Made by a program: the position numbers and the translations under genes
Assembly: GCA_021795465.1 (NCBI GenBank)
Contig: JAJYPK010000008.1
Coordinates: 1-45,746, forward strand
DNA from: Bacillota bacterium
Lineage (GTDB): Bacteria > Bacillota > Sulfobacillia > Sulfobacillales > Sulfobacillaceae
DNA: 45,746 nucleotides
Reading direction: 5' to 3'
Shown: positions 24,491 through 33,201 of the stretch, piece after piece
Position numbering within the stretch: the stretch's first letter is position 1
Layout: each line of letters starts with the position of its first letter
Notes under the pieces: model-generated
The model's input: the letters and a program-made list of their open reading frames with translations, nothing else
Databases searched by the model: none
Told to the model about the DNA's origin: nothing

Positions 24491-25311
24491 ACATTTGGTT
24501 TACCGAAGATCAGACCGACACCGTACGTCTCGGTCTTAAGGTCGAGTCCGTTTTATGGAAAGAGACCACCGCCTATCAAGAATTGGTGGTAGCGAATACT
24601 GATGCCTACGGACGTCTCTTAGTGTTAGACGGTGCCGTGCAAACCACCATTGGGGACGAATTTGTGTATCATGAGATGATTACCCATGTGCCCTTGGCGC
24701 TCCATCCCCATCCCCGGAAAGTCGCCGTTATTGGTGGTGGCGACGGCGGAGCGATTCGGGAGATTTTGAAGCATCCCTCGGTCGAAGAGGCGCATTTGAT
24801 TGAGATTGACGAAAAGGTGGTCGAGGCTTCGCGCCGTTTCTTCCCGGAAATTTCTGCGGGCTTAGACGATGAACGGGCATTTTTGCACTACACGGACGGG
24901 ATTCAATGGGTACGAGAAGCCAAAGATTTTGATGTCATCATTGTTGATTCCACGGACCCCGTGGGGCCTGCCGAAGGCTTATTTGCCCCCGAGTTTTATG
25001 CAAGTATTAAAGAGGCACTGGGGGATCATGGGATAATGGTGGCCCAATCCGAATCCCCGTTCTTGCAGCCCCATCTCATCCAACGGGTGATGACCGGCAT
25101 CGCACAATCCTTTCCCGTGACACGGCTCTATTTAGCGGCGGTGCCGACCTATCCGAGTGGGCTTTGGAGCTTTAGTCTAGGGGCGAACGGCGATCTTCAG
25201 GATGCAGCCCTACGACCTGAACTCAGGGATATGCCGACCCGCTATTGGACGCCTCAAATCCAGCGCAGTTGTTTTGACCTCCCAAAGTTTGTGCAAGAGT
25301 TGGTGCGCTAG
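24487..25311 (+). CDS. speE: Spermidine synthase
   Basis: SpeE transfers an aminopropyl group from decarboxylated S-adenosylmethionine to putrescine. The 274-residue protein matches the bacterial family throughout: LWKETTAYQELVV, DEFVYHEMITHVPL, the nucleotide-binding VIGGGDGGAIREILKH (about residues 81-96), catalytic VDSTDPVGPAEGL near residue 157, and PTYPSGLWSFSLG near the C-terminus. The AUG has no Shine-Dalgarno sequence and overlaps the stop of a possible leader ORF. speB begins at the base after its stop. No SAM decarboxylase gene is in the window. Confidence 0.95.
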   Translation: MNIWFTEDQTDTVRLGLKVESVLWKETTAYQELVVANTDAYGRLLVLDGAVQTTIGDEFVYHEMITHVPLALHPHPRKVAVIGGGDGGAIREILKHPSVEEAHLIEIDEKVVEASRRFFPEISAGLDDERAFLHYTDGIQWVREAKDFDVIIVDSTDPVGPAEGLFAPEFYASIKEALGDHGIMVAQSESPFLQPHLIQRVMTGIAQSFPVTRLYLAAVPTYPSGLWSFSLGANGDLQDAALRPELRDMPTRYWTPQIQRSCFDLPKFVQELVR

Positions 25312-26172
25312 ATGAATGACTGGTTTTATCGGACCGATCGGTTCTTAGGGATGAATAGCGATTGGCACCATGCCGACTGGGTCTATTTTGGGATTCCGAT
25401 GGATTTTACGGCATCGTTTCAGCCAGGATCGCGTTTCGGACCCGCTAGGGTTCGGGAGAGTTCCTATGGGATCGAGACCTATTCATGGGCCCAAGACCAG
25501 GACCTAGAAGATTTGAAGATTCACGACGCCGGAGACATCGAACTACCGTACGGCAATGTCCCGGCCAGTTTGTCAAGAATTCATGAAGCGGCCAACCAGG
25601 TGCTGGCCGAAGGCAAACGATTTTTCGGTTTGGGTGGGGAGCATCTGGTGACGTTGCCTTTAATCCAAGCCGTCGTGTCGCGATATCCGGATCTGGTCGT
25701 GGTGCATTGGGATGCGCACGCCGATCTGCGTGAGGAATACCTAGGGGAAAGACTTTCCCACGCGACCGTATTGCGCCGCGTGGCCGAGATCTTAAAACCG
25801 CAACACCTCTTCCAATTTGGAATTCGGTCCGGTACCAAAGAGGAAGCCGAGTTTGCCCGCCGGCATACCCGACTCTACTCGCATCAGGTATTGGAACCAC
25901 TCACCCGGGTACTCGATGAGTTGCAGGGGCGTCCTGTCTATGTCACCATAGATATTGACGTGGTGGATCCCGCCTATATGCCCGGTACAGGCACCCCTGA
26001 ACCGGGAGGAATTTCTTCCCAAGAAGCGTTGTCGGCCCTAAGACAACTAGCCGGACTGAACGTGGTCAGTATGGACTTAGTGGAAGCTATGCCTGCCCAT
26101 GATGTGTCGCAACGGTCGGGGGTGCTGGCCGCTAAGATGGTCCGGGAGGCTTTCTTGGCGATCGGGCGATAA
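25312..26172 (+). CDS. speB: Agmatinase
   Basis: This binuclear manganese ureohydrolase of 286 residues splits agmatine into putrescine and urea. All metal-binding motifs are present: GGEHLVTLP, VHWDAHADLR with SHATVLRRV following, and TIDIDVVDPAYMPGTGTPEPGG (split across about residues 203-224). The gene abuts speE with no gap, so the two are translated together. Coupling with the arginine decarboxylase upstream makes agmatine the expected substrate rather than arginine or guanidinobutyrate. Confidence 0.93.
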   Translation: MNDWFYRTDRFLGMNSDWHHADWVYFGIPMDFTASFQPGSRFGPARVRESSYGIETYSWAQDQDLEDLKIHDAGDIELPYGNVPASLSRIHEAANQVLAEGKRFFGLGGEHLVTLPLIQAVVSRYPDLVVVHWDAHADLREEYLGERLSHATVLRRVAEILKPQHLFQFGIRSGTKEEAEFARRHTRLYSHQVLEPLTRVLDELQGRPVYVTIDIDVVDPAYMPGTGTPEPGGISSQEALSALRQLAGLNVVSMDLVEAMPAHDVSQRSGVLAAKMVREAFLAIGR

Positions 26173-26212
26173 GGGGTGTTCACCCAAGATTAGAGAAGCG
26201 TGAGGGATAAAG

Positions 26213-27883
26213 ATGGTGTCGTATTCACGGTTTGGGGAAGCCCAAGCTCATATCGTGCGATCTCTGGACCGAGCATTACGGGATCGGGGATTTGACGGTT
26301 TAGAGAGCTACATCGAAGTGGACCGCCCCACCGAAGAAGGGCATGGGGACCTGGTGTCCAATGTCGCCTTAAAAGTGGCCCGCGTTACCAAAATGCCTCC
26401 GTTGGCACTGGCTTCGACCATAGCGGCCGAATGGCAGTCCGATGAGGTGGTAGCGCACGTCGCGGCCGCCGGGCCGGGGTTTTTAAACTTCACTCTGCAT
26501 ACCCGCTGGATGGCTGACGTCATCCGACAGATTCAGGTGGCCGGTAGCGGCTATGGCACCAGTTCAGCGGGAAACGGCGCAAGGGTTCTCATTGAGTTTG
26601 TCTCGGCTAATCCCGTAGGGCCCATGGTTGTGGTCAATGGTCGGGCCGCTGCCATCGGGGATAGCCTGGCACGCATCTTAAATGCGGCGGGGTTTGTTGC
26701 CCATCGAGAATTCTATGTCAACGATGGTGGGAATCAGGTGTTGACGTTAGGTCACGCCATCTCCTTGCGACTTCGGGAGCTCCAGGGCCAAGAAGTGATG
26801 AGCACCTGGCCTGATGATGTGTATCCTGGCGACTATGTCATTGCCGTCGCCAGGGAGTGGCGGAATCTGCATCCGGATGTTGTGATAGAGGATCTCGATG
26901 AATCGAGCTACGCGATGTTGGGAGACTTCGGTGCCGCCAGGTTTCAAGCCCAGCACGAGTCCGTCCTGCGGGGTTTTGGGGTGGAATTTGAGCGATGGTA
27001 CCATGAAAAAGATCTGCGTGAGGCCAAGGCCCCCGAGGCCATCATTGAACGCCTGGATCAGTTGGGTTTTATGGAAGCCAAAGATGGTGCCCGCTGGTTT
27101 TTGTCCGAGAAATTTGGTGACGATAAAAATCGAGTGATGGTGAAGTCCGATGGCACCATGACGTACTTTGTGCCTGATGCTGCGTATCATGCGGATAAAT
27201 TTGCCCGTGGCTACGATTACGTCATCGATCTCTTAGGCCCTGACCATCACGGATATGTGGGACGGATGCGGGCGCTGGTCGAGGCTCTAGGCTACCCACC
27301 GGATCGTCTCGAAATTCTCATTGTCGGGCTGGTGCGTCTCATGCGTGGCGAGGAATTGGTCCGCATGTCCAAACGCAAGGGGAGTTATGTCCCTCTCGAA
27401 GACCTGATTGCGGAAGCTGGCGTCGATCCGGCACGCTACTTCTTTTTAGAGCGTTCTCCAGAAACTCCGATGGATTTTGACTTGGACTTGGCAAAATTGA
27501 GAGATTCCAAGAATCCCGTCTATTACATTCAGTACGCCGGGGCTCGAATCCATGGGATCTTGCGGCAATGGCGAGAACAGGGAGAATCCGATGTGGACCT
27601 CAACTTAGCACACCTCCAATCTCCCCACGAACGTCAACTATTGTGGTTGTTGGCCAGATATCCCGACGTGGTAGTGCGGGCAGCCGTGGAACGGGCACCC
27701 CAACATGTGCCCAAATACCTCACGGAACTGGCCAGCGCGTTTCATGGATTTTACCGGGAGGAACGCATCTTAGAAGGAGCCAGCGGGATACGTCAAGCCC
27801 GTTTAGCGCTCATTGAATCGGTACTGATGGTGTTAGCTTCGGGTCTCGACTTACTGGGGATTTCCCTTCCGGAACGGATGTAA
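26213..27883 (+). CDS. argS: Arginyl-tRNA synthetase with a degenerate HIGH motif
   Basis: This class I aminoacyl-tRNA synthetase charges tRNA-Arg. It has 556 residues: an N-terminal additional domain (residues 1-110), the catalytic domain, and a C-terminal anticodon-binding domain (from about residue 430, beginning near YYIQYAGARIHGIL). EFVSANPVGPMVVVNGRAAA is the region where the family has NPTGPLHVGH or HVGN. Here the four HIGH-type residues read VVVN (139-142), so the first His is lost. The second class I motif is RMSKRKG (residues 384-390). It follows the agmatinase gene by 40 bases, joining arginine use for translation and polyamines. Confidence 0.92.
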   Translation: MVSYSRFGEAQAHIVRSLDRALRDRGFDGLESYIEVDRPTEEGHGDLVSNVALKVARVTKMPPLALASTIAAEWQSDEVVAHVAAAGPGFLNFTLHTRWMADVIRQIQVAGSGYGTSSAGNGARVLIEFVSANPVGPMVVVNGRAAAIGDSLARILNAAGFVAHREFYVNDGGNQVLTLGHAISLRLRELQGQEVMSTWPDDVYPGDYVIAVAREWRNLHPDVVIEDLDESSYAMLGDFGAARFQAQHESVLRGFGVEFERWYHEKDLREAKAPEAIIERLDQLGFMEAKDGARWFLSEKFGDDKNRVMVKSDGTMTYFVPDAAYHADKFARGYDYVIDLLGPDHHGYVGRMRALVEALGYPPDRLEILIVGLVRLMRGEELVRMSKRKGSYVPLEDLIAEAGVDPARYFFLERSPETPMDFDLDLAKLRDSKNPVYYIQYAGARIHGILRQWREQGESDVDLNLAHLQSPHERQLLWLLARYPDVVVRAAVERAPQHVPKYLTELASAFHGFYREERILEGASGIRQARLALIESVLMVLASGLDLLGISLPERM

Positions 27884-27918
27884 TCAAAATGCAAAAAACG
27901 GAACGGAGGAGGATGGGG

Positions 27919-28953
27919 ATGCGACTGACAAATCGTGATGCGATTGTGGAGCATATTCAAGGGTTGATAGAAACGGGGGCTTTGCCGGGCGCTGTCTTTG
28001 GGGTGGCCACGGCTACCGAAGTCATCGCCGTGCATGCTCTGGGGTATCGCCAACTGAAGCCCGAGGCACTCCCAATGACCCAGGACACGACCTTCGACTG
28101 GGCGTCGCTGACCAAAGTGGTGGCCACGACGGCCATTACGATGCGTCTTCTGGAGCGCGGCTTTTTCCGGTTGGACGATCTGGTCGAACGCTTTGTTGCA
28201 GGAAACTTTGGTAGTCTCGGGCTCAGCCACCTTCTCACCCACACCTCGGGATTGCCCGCATGGCTCGACCTTGCCCCCTACCCTAAAGCTGCGGAGAGAA
28301 TCGGCGCGATATCCCGAGCCTCGCGGCTCTATTCCCCCGGTCATCAGGTGCTCTATTCGGACCTCAATTACATACTCCTCGGATACATCTTAGAACACGT
28401 ATCAGGGCAGGCCCTGGATCGTCTGTTTGTATCGGAAGTAGCCAATCCGTTAGGGATGACACAGACCGGATTTGGCCCGTCCGATCATCGGGATATAGCC
28501 GCCACTGAGTGGGATGCCGAGACAAATCAATATGTGGTTGGCGTGGTTCATGACGAAAATGCCCGTGCCGCGGGCGGGGTCTCGGGACATGCCGGTCTCT
28601 TTGGTACGGTGGCAGACTTGCTACGTTTTGGGCAAGCGATCTTAAACGCTTCGAGCTGGTTAGCTCCTCCCACGATGGCCAGTTGGTTACGCGCTCGTAC
28701 TCAGGGGATTCCGGGGGAATTGCGCGCATACGGGTTTCAAAAGCCACACCCCTTATCATCGGCGGGAGATTTCATGTCGCCCGACGCGGTGGGCCATACC
28801 GGATTTACGGGAACCTCGCTTTGGGTGGACCCGCACTTTGGGGTGGCTATGGTGCTCTTAACCAATCGGGTGCATCTGGGCCGAAAGTCCAATGCGCCAA
28901 TCCGATTGCGACCCATCTTTCACAATATGGTGCTTGCCGGTCTTCGACCGTGA
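27919..28953 (+). CDS. Serine beta-lactamase-like hydrolase (class C fold)
   Basis: The 344-residue protein belongs to the beta-lactamase/esterase family (DUF-type relatives of AmpC and EstB). The catalytic SxxK is Ser63-Leu-Thr-Lys66 in FDWASLTKVVATT, the tyrosine motif is YSDLNY and the third motif is HTG in VGHTGFTGTSLW. SHLLTHTSGLPAW is also typical. The start at 27919 is chosen because GGAGGAGG lies seven bases upstream; an ATG at 27889 lacks one. No signal peptide is seen, so it acts in the cytosol, perhaps as an esterase, peptidase or amidase. Its stop overlaps the GTG of the AAA gene (GTGA), which suggests coupled translation. Confidence 0.88.
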   Translation: MRLTNRDAIVEHIQGLIETGALPGAVFGVATATEVIAVHALGYRQLKPEALPMTQDTTFDWASLTKVVATTAITMRLLERGFFRLDDLVERFVAGNFGSLGLSHLLTHTSGLPAWLDLAPYPKAAERIGAISRASRLYSPGHQVLYSDLNYILLGYILEHVSGQALDRLFVSEVANPLGMTQTGFGPSDHRDIAATEWDAETNQYVVGVVHDENARAAGGVSGHAGLFGTVADLLRFGQAILNASSWLAPPTMASWLRARTQGIPGELRAYGFQKPHPLSSAGDFMSPDAVGHTGFTGTSLWVDPHFGVAMVLLTNRVHLGRKSNAPIRLRPIFHNMVLAGLRP

Positions 28954-30287
28954 CCGCCCAAGAACTCGTATCGCACTTAGCCGAATGGCGTCGGTGCGGC
29001 CTTCATCTGCTTATCGTGCACACGGAGGACGAGCCCGCGCTCCGCCAAGCGCTGGGGTCATCCCAAGACGATTCGTGGTGGAGTTGGAGCGTGGTACAGG
29101 GTTTAGAACGACAAGGCGACCACTTGGGGGCGCATTTGACCCAAGATCCAACCACGATGTTAGAAAAAGTGCACAGTCTCCCCGAAGGCCTTGTCGTCGC
29201 GTATGATCTTAGTGCCTATTGGACCGATCCCATTGTGGTTCGCCTATTACGGGAAATTGCGGAGTCCTCAGAACCGCGCCTGATGATGTTGGTGACGCCC
29301 ATGGATGCGGTGGTGCCCGTATCGTTAGAACGGGCTGGCCTAGAGCTTTCGCTTGACCTTACCCCAGGCGCCATCGGATGGCCGACGACTCAGGCGGAAG
29401 AAAAATGGCTAGCATTGGCGCCGGAACTGGCGACTCTCATTCAGACTCGCTTTACAACCCGCACGGCAGGTTTGGAATGGATCCCAGAAGGACCGGGATT
29501 TGAAGAGCTTGGAGGCCTACCTCATTTCAAGGCGTGGGCGGCTCAAAGAAAACTGGCGTGGGATTCGTCCTATGGTCTTCCGGCACCGCGCGGTGTCCTA
29601 TTGTTCGGCATGTCCGGCACAGGTAAGAGCCTTTCCGCCAAAGTCTTAGCGCGATTCTGGGGACTCCCTTTGGTACGGCTTAACGTGGGCCAACTATTTG
29701 GACGCTTCATCGGACAATCCGAGGCCCGTTGGCAGCAGGCCCTGGCGAAGGCGGAGGATTTCGCACCCTGTGTCTTGTGGGTGGATGAAGTGGAAAAGGT
29801 GCTAGCGGGACGCGAAGGCTCGGGGGTGACCGACGCCGGGACTACGGCCCGCGCACTCGGCCATTTTTTGACTTGGTTGGAAGAACACCAAAGCCCTGTG
29901 GTGGTGGTGGCAACGGCCAACGATGTCGAGCAACTTCCGATGGAATTCTTACGTCGCGGTCGGTTCGATGAGTTGTTTTTTGTCGACTTGCCTGACGAGA
30001 AGGCCCGGCGTCAAATCCTCGAAATCCACATGAAAAGCGCCGCGATACCCGTAGAACGGGACGCTTGGGGATGGTCACCCCTGATGGCGGCCACCGAGGA
30101 TTTTTCCGGTGCCGAACTTAAGGCCATTGTCACGGACGCGAGATTTCTCGCTGCCGAACGGGGACGAGCGATCGGTCTAGACGACTTCATGGACGCGGCT
30201 CATGCCATCATCCCGCTGGCAACAACGATGGCCGAAGTTGTGGCGGGACGCCGCAATTGGGCTAAGGGACGCGCACGCCTCGCGTAA
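28950..30287 (+). CDS. Ycf46-like AAA+ ATPase
   Basis: The 445-residue protein has a poorly conserved N-terminal half and a C-terminal AAA domain. Walker A is GMSGTGKS (220-227), Walker B lies in CVLWVDEVEK (about 274-283), sensor 1 in VVVVATANDVEQLP and the arginine finger region in LRRGRFDELFFVDLP. The segment FEELGGLPHFKAWA before Walker A and APCVLWVDE match the cyanobacterial/plastid Ycf46 group better than FtsH or proteasomal ATPases; no protease domain is present. The start at GTG 28950 overlaps the hydrolase stop. The frame is open back to 28683, but that part lies within the hydrolase gene and is rejected. Function unknown; Ycf46 has been linked to inorganic carbon use in cyanobacteria. 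Confidence 0.85.
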   Translation: MTAQELVSHLAEWRRCGLHLLIVHTEDEPALRQALGSSQDDSWWSWSVVQGLERQGDHLGAHLTQDPTTMLEKVHSLPEGLVVAYDLSAYWTDPIVVRLLREIAESSEPRLMMLVTPMDAVVPVSLERAGLELSLDLTPGAIGWPTTQAEEKWLALAPELATLIQTRFTTRTAGLEWIPEGPGFEELGGLPHFKAWAAQRKLAWDSSYGLPAPRGVLLFGMSGTGKSLSAKVLARFWGLPLVRLNVGQLFGRFIGQSEARWQQALAKAEDFAPCVLWVDEVEKVLAGREGSGVTDAGTTARALGHFLTWLEEHQSPVVVVATANDVEQLPMEFLRRGRFDELFFVDLPDEKARRQILEIHMKSAAIPVERDAWGWSPLMAATEDFSGAELKAIVTDARFLAAERGRAIGLDDFMDAAHAIIPLATTMAEVVAGRRNWAKGRARLA

Positions 30288-30304
30288 GTGGCCAACGACA
30301 GGAA

Positions 30305-30910
30305 TCAGGGTAGGAAGATATCGAAAAACGGTTTGGCATCGGGCTTGAACCGCGATTGGGGAAGGCTTGGGGGGGCCGGGCGCACGCGGTCGAGTTGACT
30401 CGATTGAAATGCGACCCACACTTGAGCCTCTTCCTTGCTGGTGCAGGCCGTGATGGATTTCCGTGCTAGGGCATCTTGGGCTTGTTGCAAGGCTTTGTCC
30501 TGGTCTTTTAAAATCCGCAGGATGACGGGGTGGGTGGGACGAAACCCCGTCCACGCAAGAAATTGGTCAGGAAGAGCATTGTTACGACTGTGGTTACACG
30601 CACGACACGCGATCACACAATTGGATAAGGTCGTGAGGCCGCCCCAACAGACCGGGATCACGTGTTCTAGAGTGGAACCGACACCATGGCACCAGGCACA
30701 CCGTAAACCGTCGCGTTTCCTTACAGCCCGGTAGACGGCGCGATAAGCCATGGGTCGATAATTCAGGTGAAGCACGCCATCTTGAAGGTGAGCCAGTCCA
30801 TCGCGCAGATTTTGCTCAACTTTTTCCTGAGTACAGGGAGACAAGGGCCGACCTCTCAGATCAACCACGGGGACCAAATCCACTGACGCATCTGTTTCCA
30901 CTTCTATCAA
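30305..30910 (-). CDS. HNH endonuclease family protein
   Basis: About 201 residues from a proposed TTG at 30910, preceded by AAGGTAGGG. The frame is open to 31063, but a TATAAT (complement of 30941-30946) lies in that extension and the added residues look non-coding. The HNH core is complete: CAWC, then TLEHVIPVCWGGLTTLSNCV, then ACRACNHSRNN, giving two CxxC pairs for structural zinc plus His and Asn for the beta-beta-alpha-metal site. Such stand-alone HNH proteins cut DNA in restriction, repair or mobile contexts; the role here is unknown. It is the last gene of the minus-strand cluster and converges on the AAA gene. Confidence 0.75.
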   Translation of the reverse strand: MIEVETDASVDLVPVVDLRGRPLSPCTQEKVEQNLRDGLAHLQDGVLHLNYRPMAYRAVYRAVRKRDGLRCAWCHGVGSTLEHVIPVCWGGLTTLSNCVIACRACNHSRNNALPDQFLAWTGFRPTHPVILRILKDQDKALQQAQDALARKSITACTSKEEAQVWVAFQSSQLDRVRPAPPSLPQSRFKPDAKPFFDIFLP

Positions 30911-31023
30911 GACTGACCCTACCTTATCCGACTTTTCTTTATTATAGCCGTTTTGTTGATGAGAGCATACCCAGGTTTTCGACAGCGGGAATCGGGGCAT
31001 GAGAGGGCACGGCGGCCGGAATT

Positions 31024-32460
31024 TTAGTGGGAAGTAAATAAGCTGAACAGGGTGTGGACCCAAAACTCGGGCAGTTCATGGGGGGTTTTGGTCTCTAGGT
31101 TGCTAAGCGTTTGGCTATGGGGAATCCCACGGTAGATAACATCCCAAGCATAGGCGTGGGCCACACTAAAAACTTGGGCCAAGGGAGAGATTTGGGACGC
31201 GGTCTTAGCTACTGGGAATCCACCCCCGTCGGGTTGTTCATGGTGGTCACCAATGGCCTCCGTGATCGAATGGGGGAGATCCAAAGGGGCCAGGAGCTGA
31301 AGCGACAACGCGGGATGAGCGCGATACCGGTTCCACGTCGCAAGGCTCTTATGGGGATCATGCACCACGTCGTAGTCAATGGCGGCCAGTCCTAAGTCCG
31401 CTAAGCGTGACACCAAGGTGAGATCCCGGCGAAGGTCGGCATCCCACCCGTGGGCCGACGCCATGGCTTCTGCCACTTGCGTACGCACATCAGCGACGAC
31501 GGGAAGCTTCTCATGGAGGATATCCTGGGCCAACATCATCTGTAGCATTTGCAAGAAACGGTGGATATCCGCTAAAAACGGCGCGGCGGTGTTGTCATGA
31601 GGTCCCTCGGATGCTTCCGAATAGTCTTGAAGGCGACGCCAATGCCTCCACACCCCACTTTGACCATAAAGCGTTTGCGCGGTGTCAATCAGTTGCCGGC
31701 AAAGAGCCGCATCCCCGGCACTGGCGGCAAATTGCGCCAGAATTTCAGAGAGGTTGGCCAACTCACGTTTTTCGAAGGTCATTAAAGAGCTCCACATGCG
31801 TTCAATGGCTTGTTGGCCATAAACTTTTGCCTGGTTCTCGTCATTCGAGAGAATGGCCAGTCGGGTCAGTTCATTTAAGGCATGAAGCCCGGTATCCGGG
31901 GACCACTCAAGGGCGTCTAATAGCTCTTGGCGAGCGGCGGCATAATCGCCGAGCGCGGTAAGAACCACCCCAAGATTGGTGTGAAGGGGATAGCCCATCT
32001 GTGGCATATCTTCGGCCGTTAATAAGGTCTGAGCCTTTCTAAGCCGCTCGAGCGCTTGGCGATATAATTGAGCGTTGGTGTATGCGACCCCATGGTTCAG
32101 GTGATAAATGGCTTGTTGCCGTCGAGGCTGAGAAGACACTTGGAGTTCCAGGCGCTGTAGACCTCTTAATGCGCGGTCTTCATCAGCGCCGAGAGAAAGC
32201 GCCATATTTAAGTGCAGGGTGATGACGAACTGGAGCTCCGGGTAATCACCCAGGACGGATAGTGCCTGGCGGAACCAATGAATGCCGTCCTGATGCCGAT
32301 TCCGCTGCATCGCAATGCGACCCATCGCATCCATGATCTGGGCCTCGGCCACAAAGTCGGTCGCAACAAAATCCAATGCTATCGTAAACTGTTCGTGGGC
32401 AGCATCTAACCATCCGCCTCGATAGAGCCGTTGCCCCTGACGCCAGGGTTCATGCCACAT
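31024..32460 (-). CDS. TPR-repeat protein with a degenerate HD-GYP domain
   Basis: The 478-residue cytosolic protein has N-terminal tetratricopeptide-like helices (about residues 1-270), for example QFTIALDFVATDFVAEAQ and LERLRKAQTLL. The C-terminal part (about 330-470) resembles HD-GYP c-di-GMP phosphodiesterases: YRAHPALSLQLL, then DHHEQPDGGGFP, which matches HHExxDGxGYP. The upstream HD dyad (normally LHDIGK) reads LADLGL and the downstream VADxxDA reads VAHAYA, so at least two metal ligands are missing. It may bind c-di-GMP or a protein partner without hydrolysis. Its start overlaps the histidine kinase end by 11 bases, implying a two-gene unit. Confidence 0.75.
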   Translation of the reverse strand: MWHEPWRQGQRLYRGGWLDAAHEQFTIALDFVATDFVAEAQIMDAMGRIAMQRNRHQDGIHWFRQALSVLGDYPELQFVITLHLNMALSLGADEDRALRGLQRLELQVSSQPRRQQAIYHLNHGVAYTNAQLYRQALERLRKAQTLLTAEDMPQMGYPLHTNLGVVLTALGDYAAARQELLDALEWSPDTGLHALNELTRLAILSNDENQAKVYGQQAIERMWSSLMTFEKRELANLSEILAQFAASAGDAALCRQLIDTAQTLYGQSGVWRHWRRLQDYSEASEGPHDNTAAPFLADIHRFLQMLQMMLAQDILHEKLPVVADVRTQVAEAMASAHGWDADLRRDLTLVSRLADLGLAAIDYDVVHDPHKSLATWNRYRAHPALSLQLLAPLDLPHSITEAIGDHHEQPDGGGFPVAKTASQISPLAQVFSVAHAYAWDVIYRGIPHSQTLSNLETKTPHELPEFWVHTLFSLFTSH

Positions 32461-33142
32461 GATTGTCTAAAGGCACGAAAAAGATGAGGCGCGTCCCTTG
32501 GCCAGCCGTGGAGTGTATCTCACCGGAGCCGCCCATATATTCTGCGCGCTCTATCATCGTGGCTAAGCCAAAATGACCGGAAAGCCGGGTGGCGGGGTCA
32601 AACCCGATGCCATCATCGTGAATTGTGAGCTTGAGCGAAGAATCTCGGGTAGAGAGTGCTATGGTCACGCTCTCTGCCTGAGCATGTTTTCGAATATTGC
32701 TGAGCGCTTCTTGAATCAGTCGGTAGGTACCAATGGTGCGGGCTGGGCTCAAGGCCAAAGGTTTTTCTTTTAAAGCCTCGTCTATCGTGAGGTGGCAGGT
32801 CAGTCCCGTGTCTTGTGTTATTCGGTTGAATAATGATGTCACGGCGGCGATTAGCCCTATTTCATCAATGGCCACCGGTTGTAGATCATAAATCAACTGA
32901 CGGATTTCGTTGATCGATCCGGTGAGGCGTTGTTGAATACGTTGGAGTTCCTCATCGGCGAGTTTACTATCGGTGAGCATCATACGCTGGACAATTTGCA
33001 GACGCATGCTGAGGTTGATGAGCACCTGAATCGGCCCGTCATGCAAATCACGGGCAATGCGCCGGCGCTCCTCTTCTAAGAGTCGGATGCCACGATCTTG
33101 GGGGTCTCGTATGGAAAAATCTTCGTCAAACGTGTGTCCCAC
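32450..33142 (-). CDS. Cytosolic sensor histidine kinase (HisKA_3, NarL/DegS type)
   Basis: About 230 residues without membrane helices or a recognisable sensor domain. The dimerisation/phosphoacceptor helix is EEERRRIARDLHDGPIQVL with His34 as phosphorylation site. The ATPase domain shows EALSNIRKHAQA (N box), HDDGIGFDP and GHFGLATMIERAE. I chose GTG at 33142 because GAGGT precedes it at proper spacing; an ATG at 33166 is also in frame but follows the terminator by six bases and lacks a ribosome binding site. Like DegS, it would take its input from a partner protein, possibly the TPR/HD-GYP protein translated with it. The nearby CheY-like receiver is a possible target, but NarL-type kinases usually use receivers with a DNA-binding domain. 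Confidence 0.88.
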   Translation of the reverse strand: MGHTFDEDFSIRDPQDRGIRLLEEERRRIARDLHDGPIQVLINLSMRLQIVQRMMLTDSKLADEELQRIQQRLTGSINEIRQLIYDLQPVAIDEIGLIAAVTSLFNRITQDTGLTCHLTIDEALKEKPLALSPARTIGTYRLIQEALSNIRKHAQAESVTIALSTRDSSLKLTIHDDGIGFDPATRLSGHFGLATMIERAEYMGGSGEIHSTAGQGTRLIFFVPLDNHVA

Positions 33143-33172
33143 TGTACTGACCTCATTTATTGTCATTGGGAG

Positions 33173-33198
33173 AAAAAGGCAGGAGAAGATCCTGCCTT
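33173..33198 (-). terminator. Rho-independent terminator after the c-di-GMP-controlled peptide gene
   Basis: On the minus strand, AAGGCAGGA (33198-33190) and TCCTGCCTT (33184-33176) form a perfect nine-base-pair stem with a five-base loop, running into TTTTT. It starts four bases after the stop codon of the small peptide gene and ends just before the histidine kinase gene. Kinase and TPR gene expression from upstream would need read-through. Confidence 0.85.
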
Positions 33199-33201
33199 CG
33201 G

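Noticed and set aside
28683-28949. In-frame N-terminal extension of the AAA ATPase
   Set aside because: It runs inside the hydrolase gene in another frame; the GTG at 28950 overlapping the hydrolase stop is a better start.
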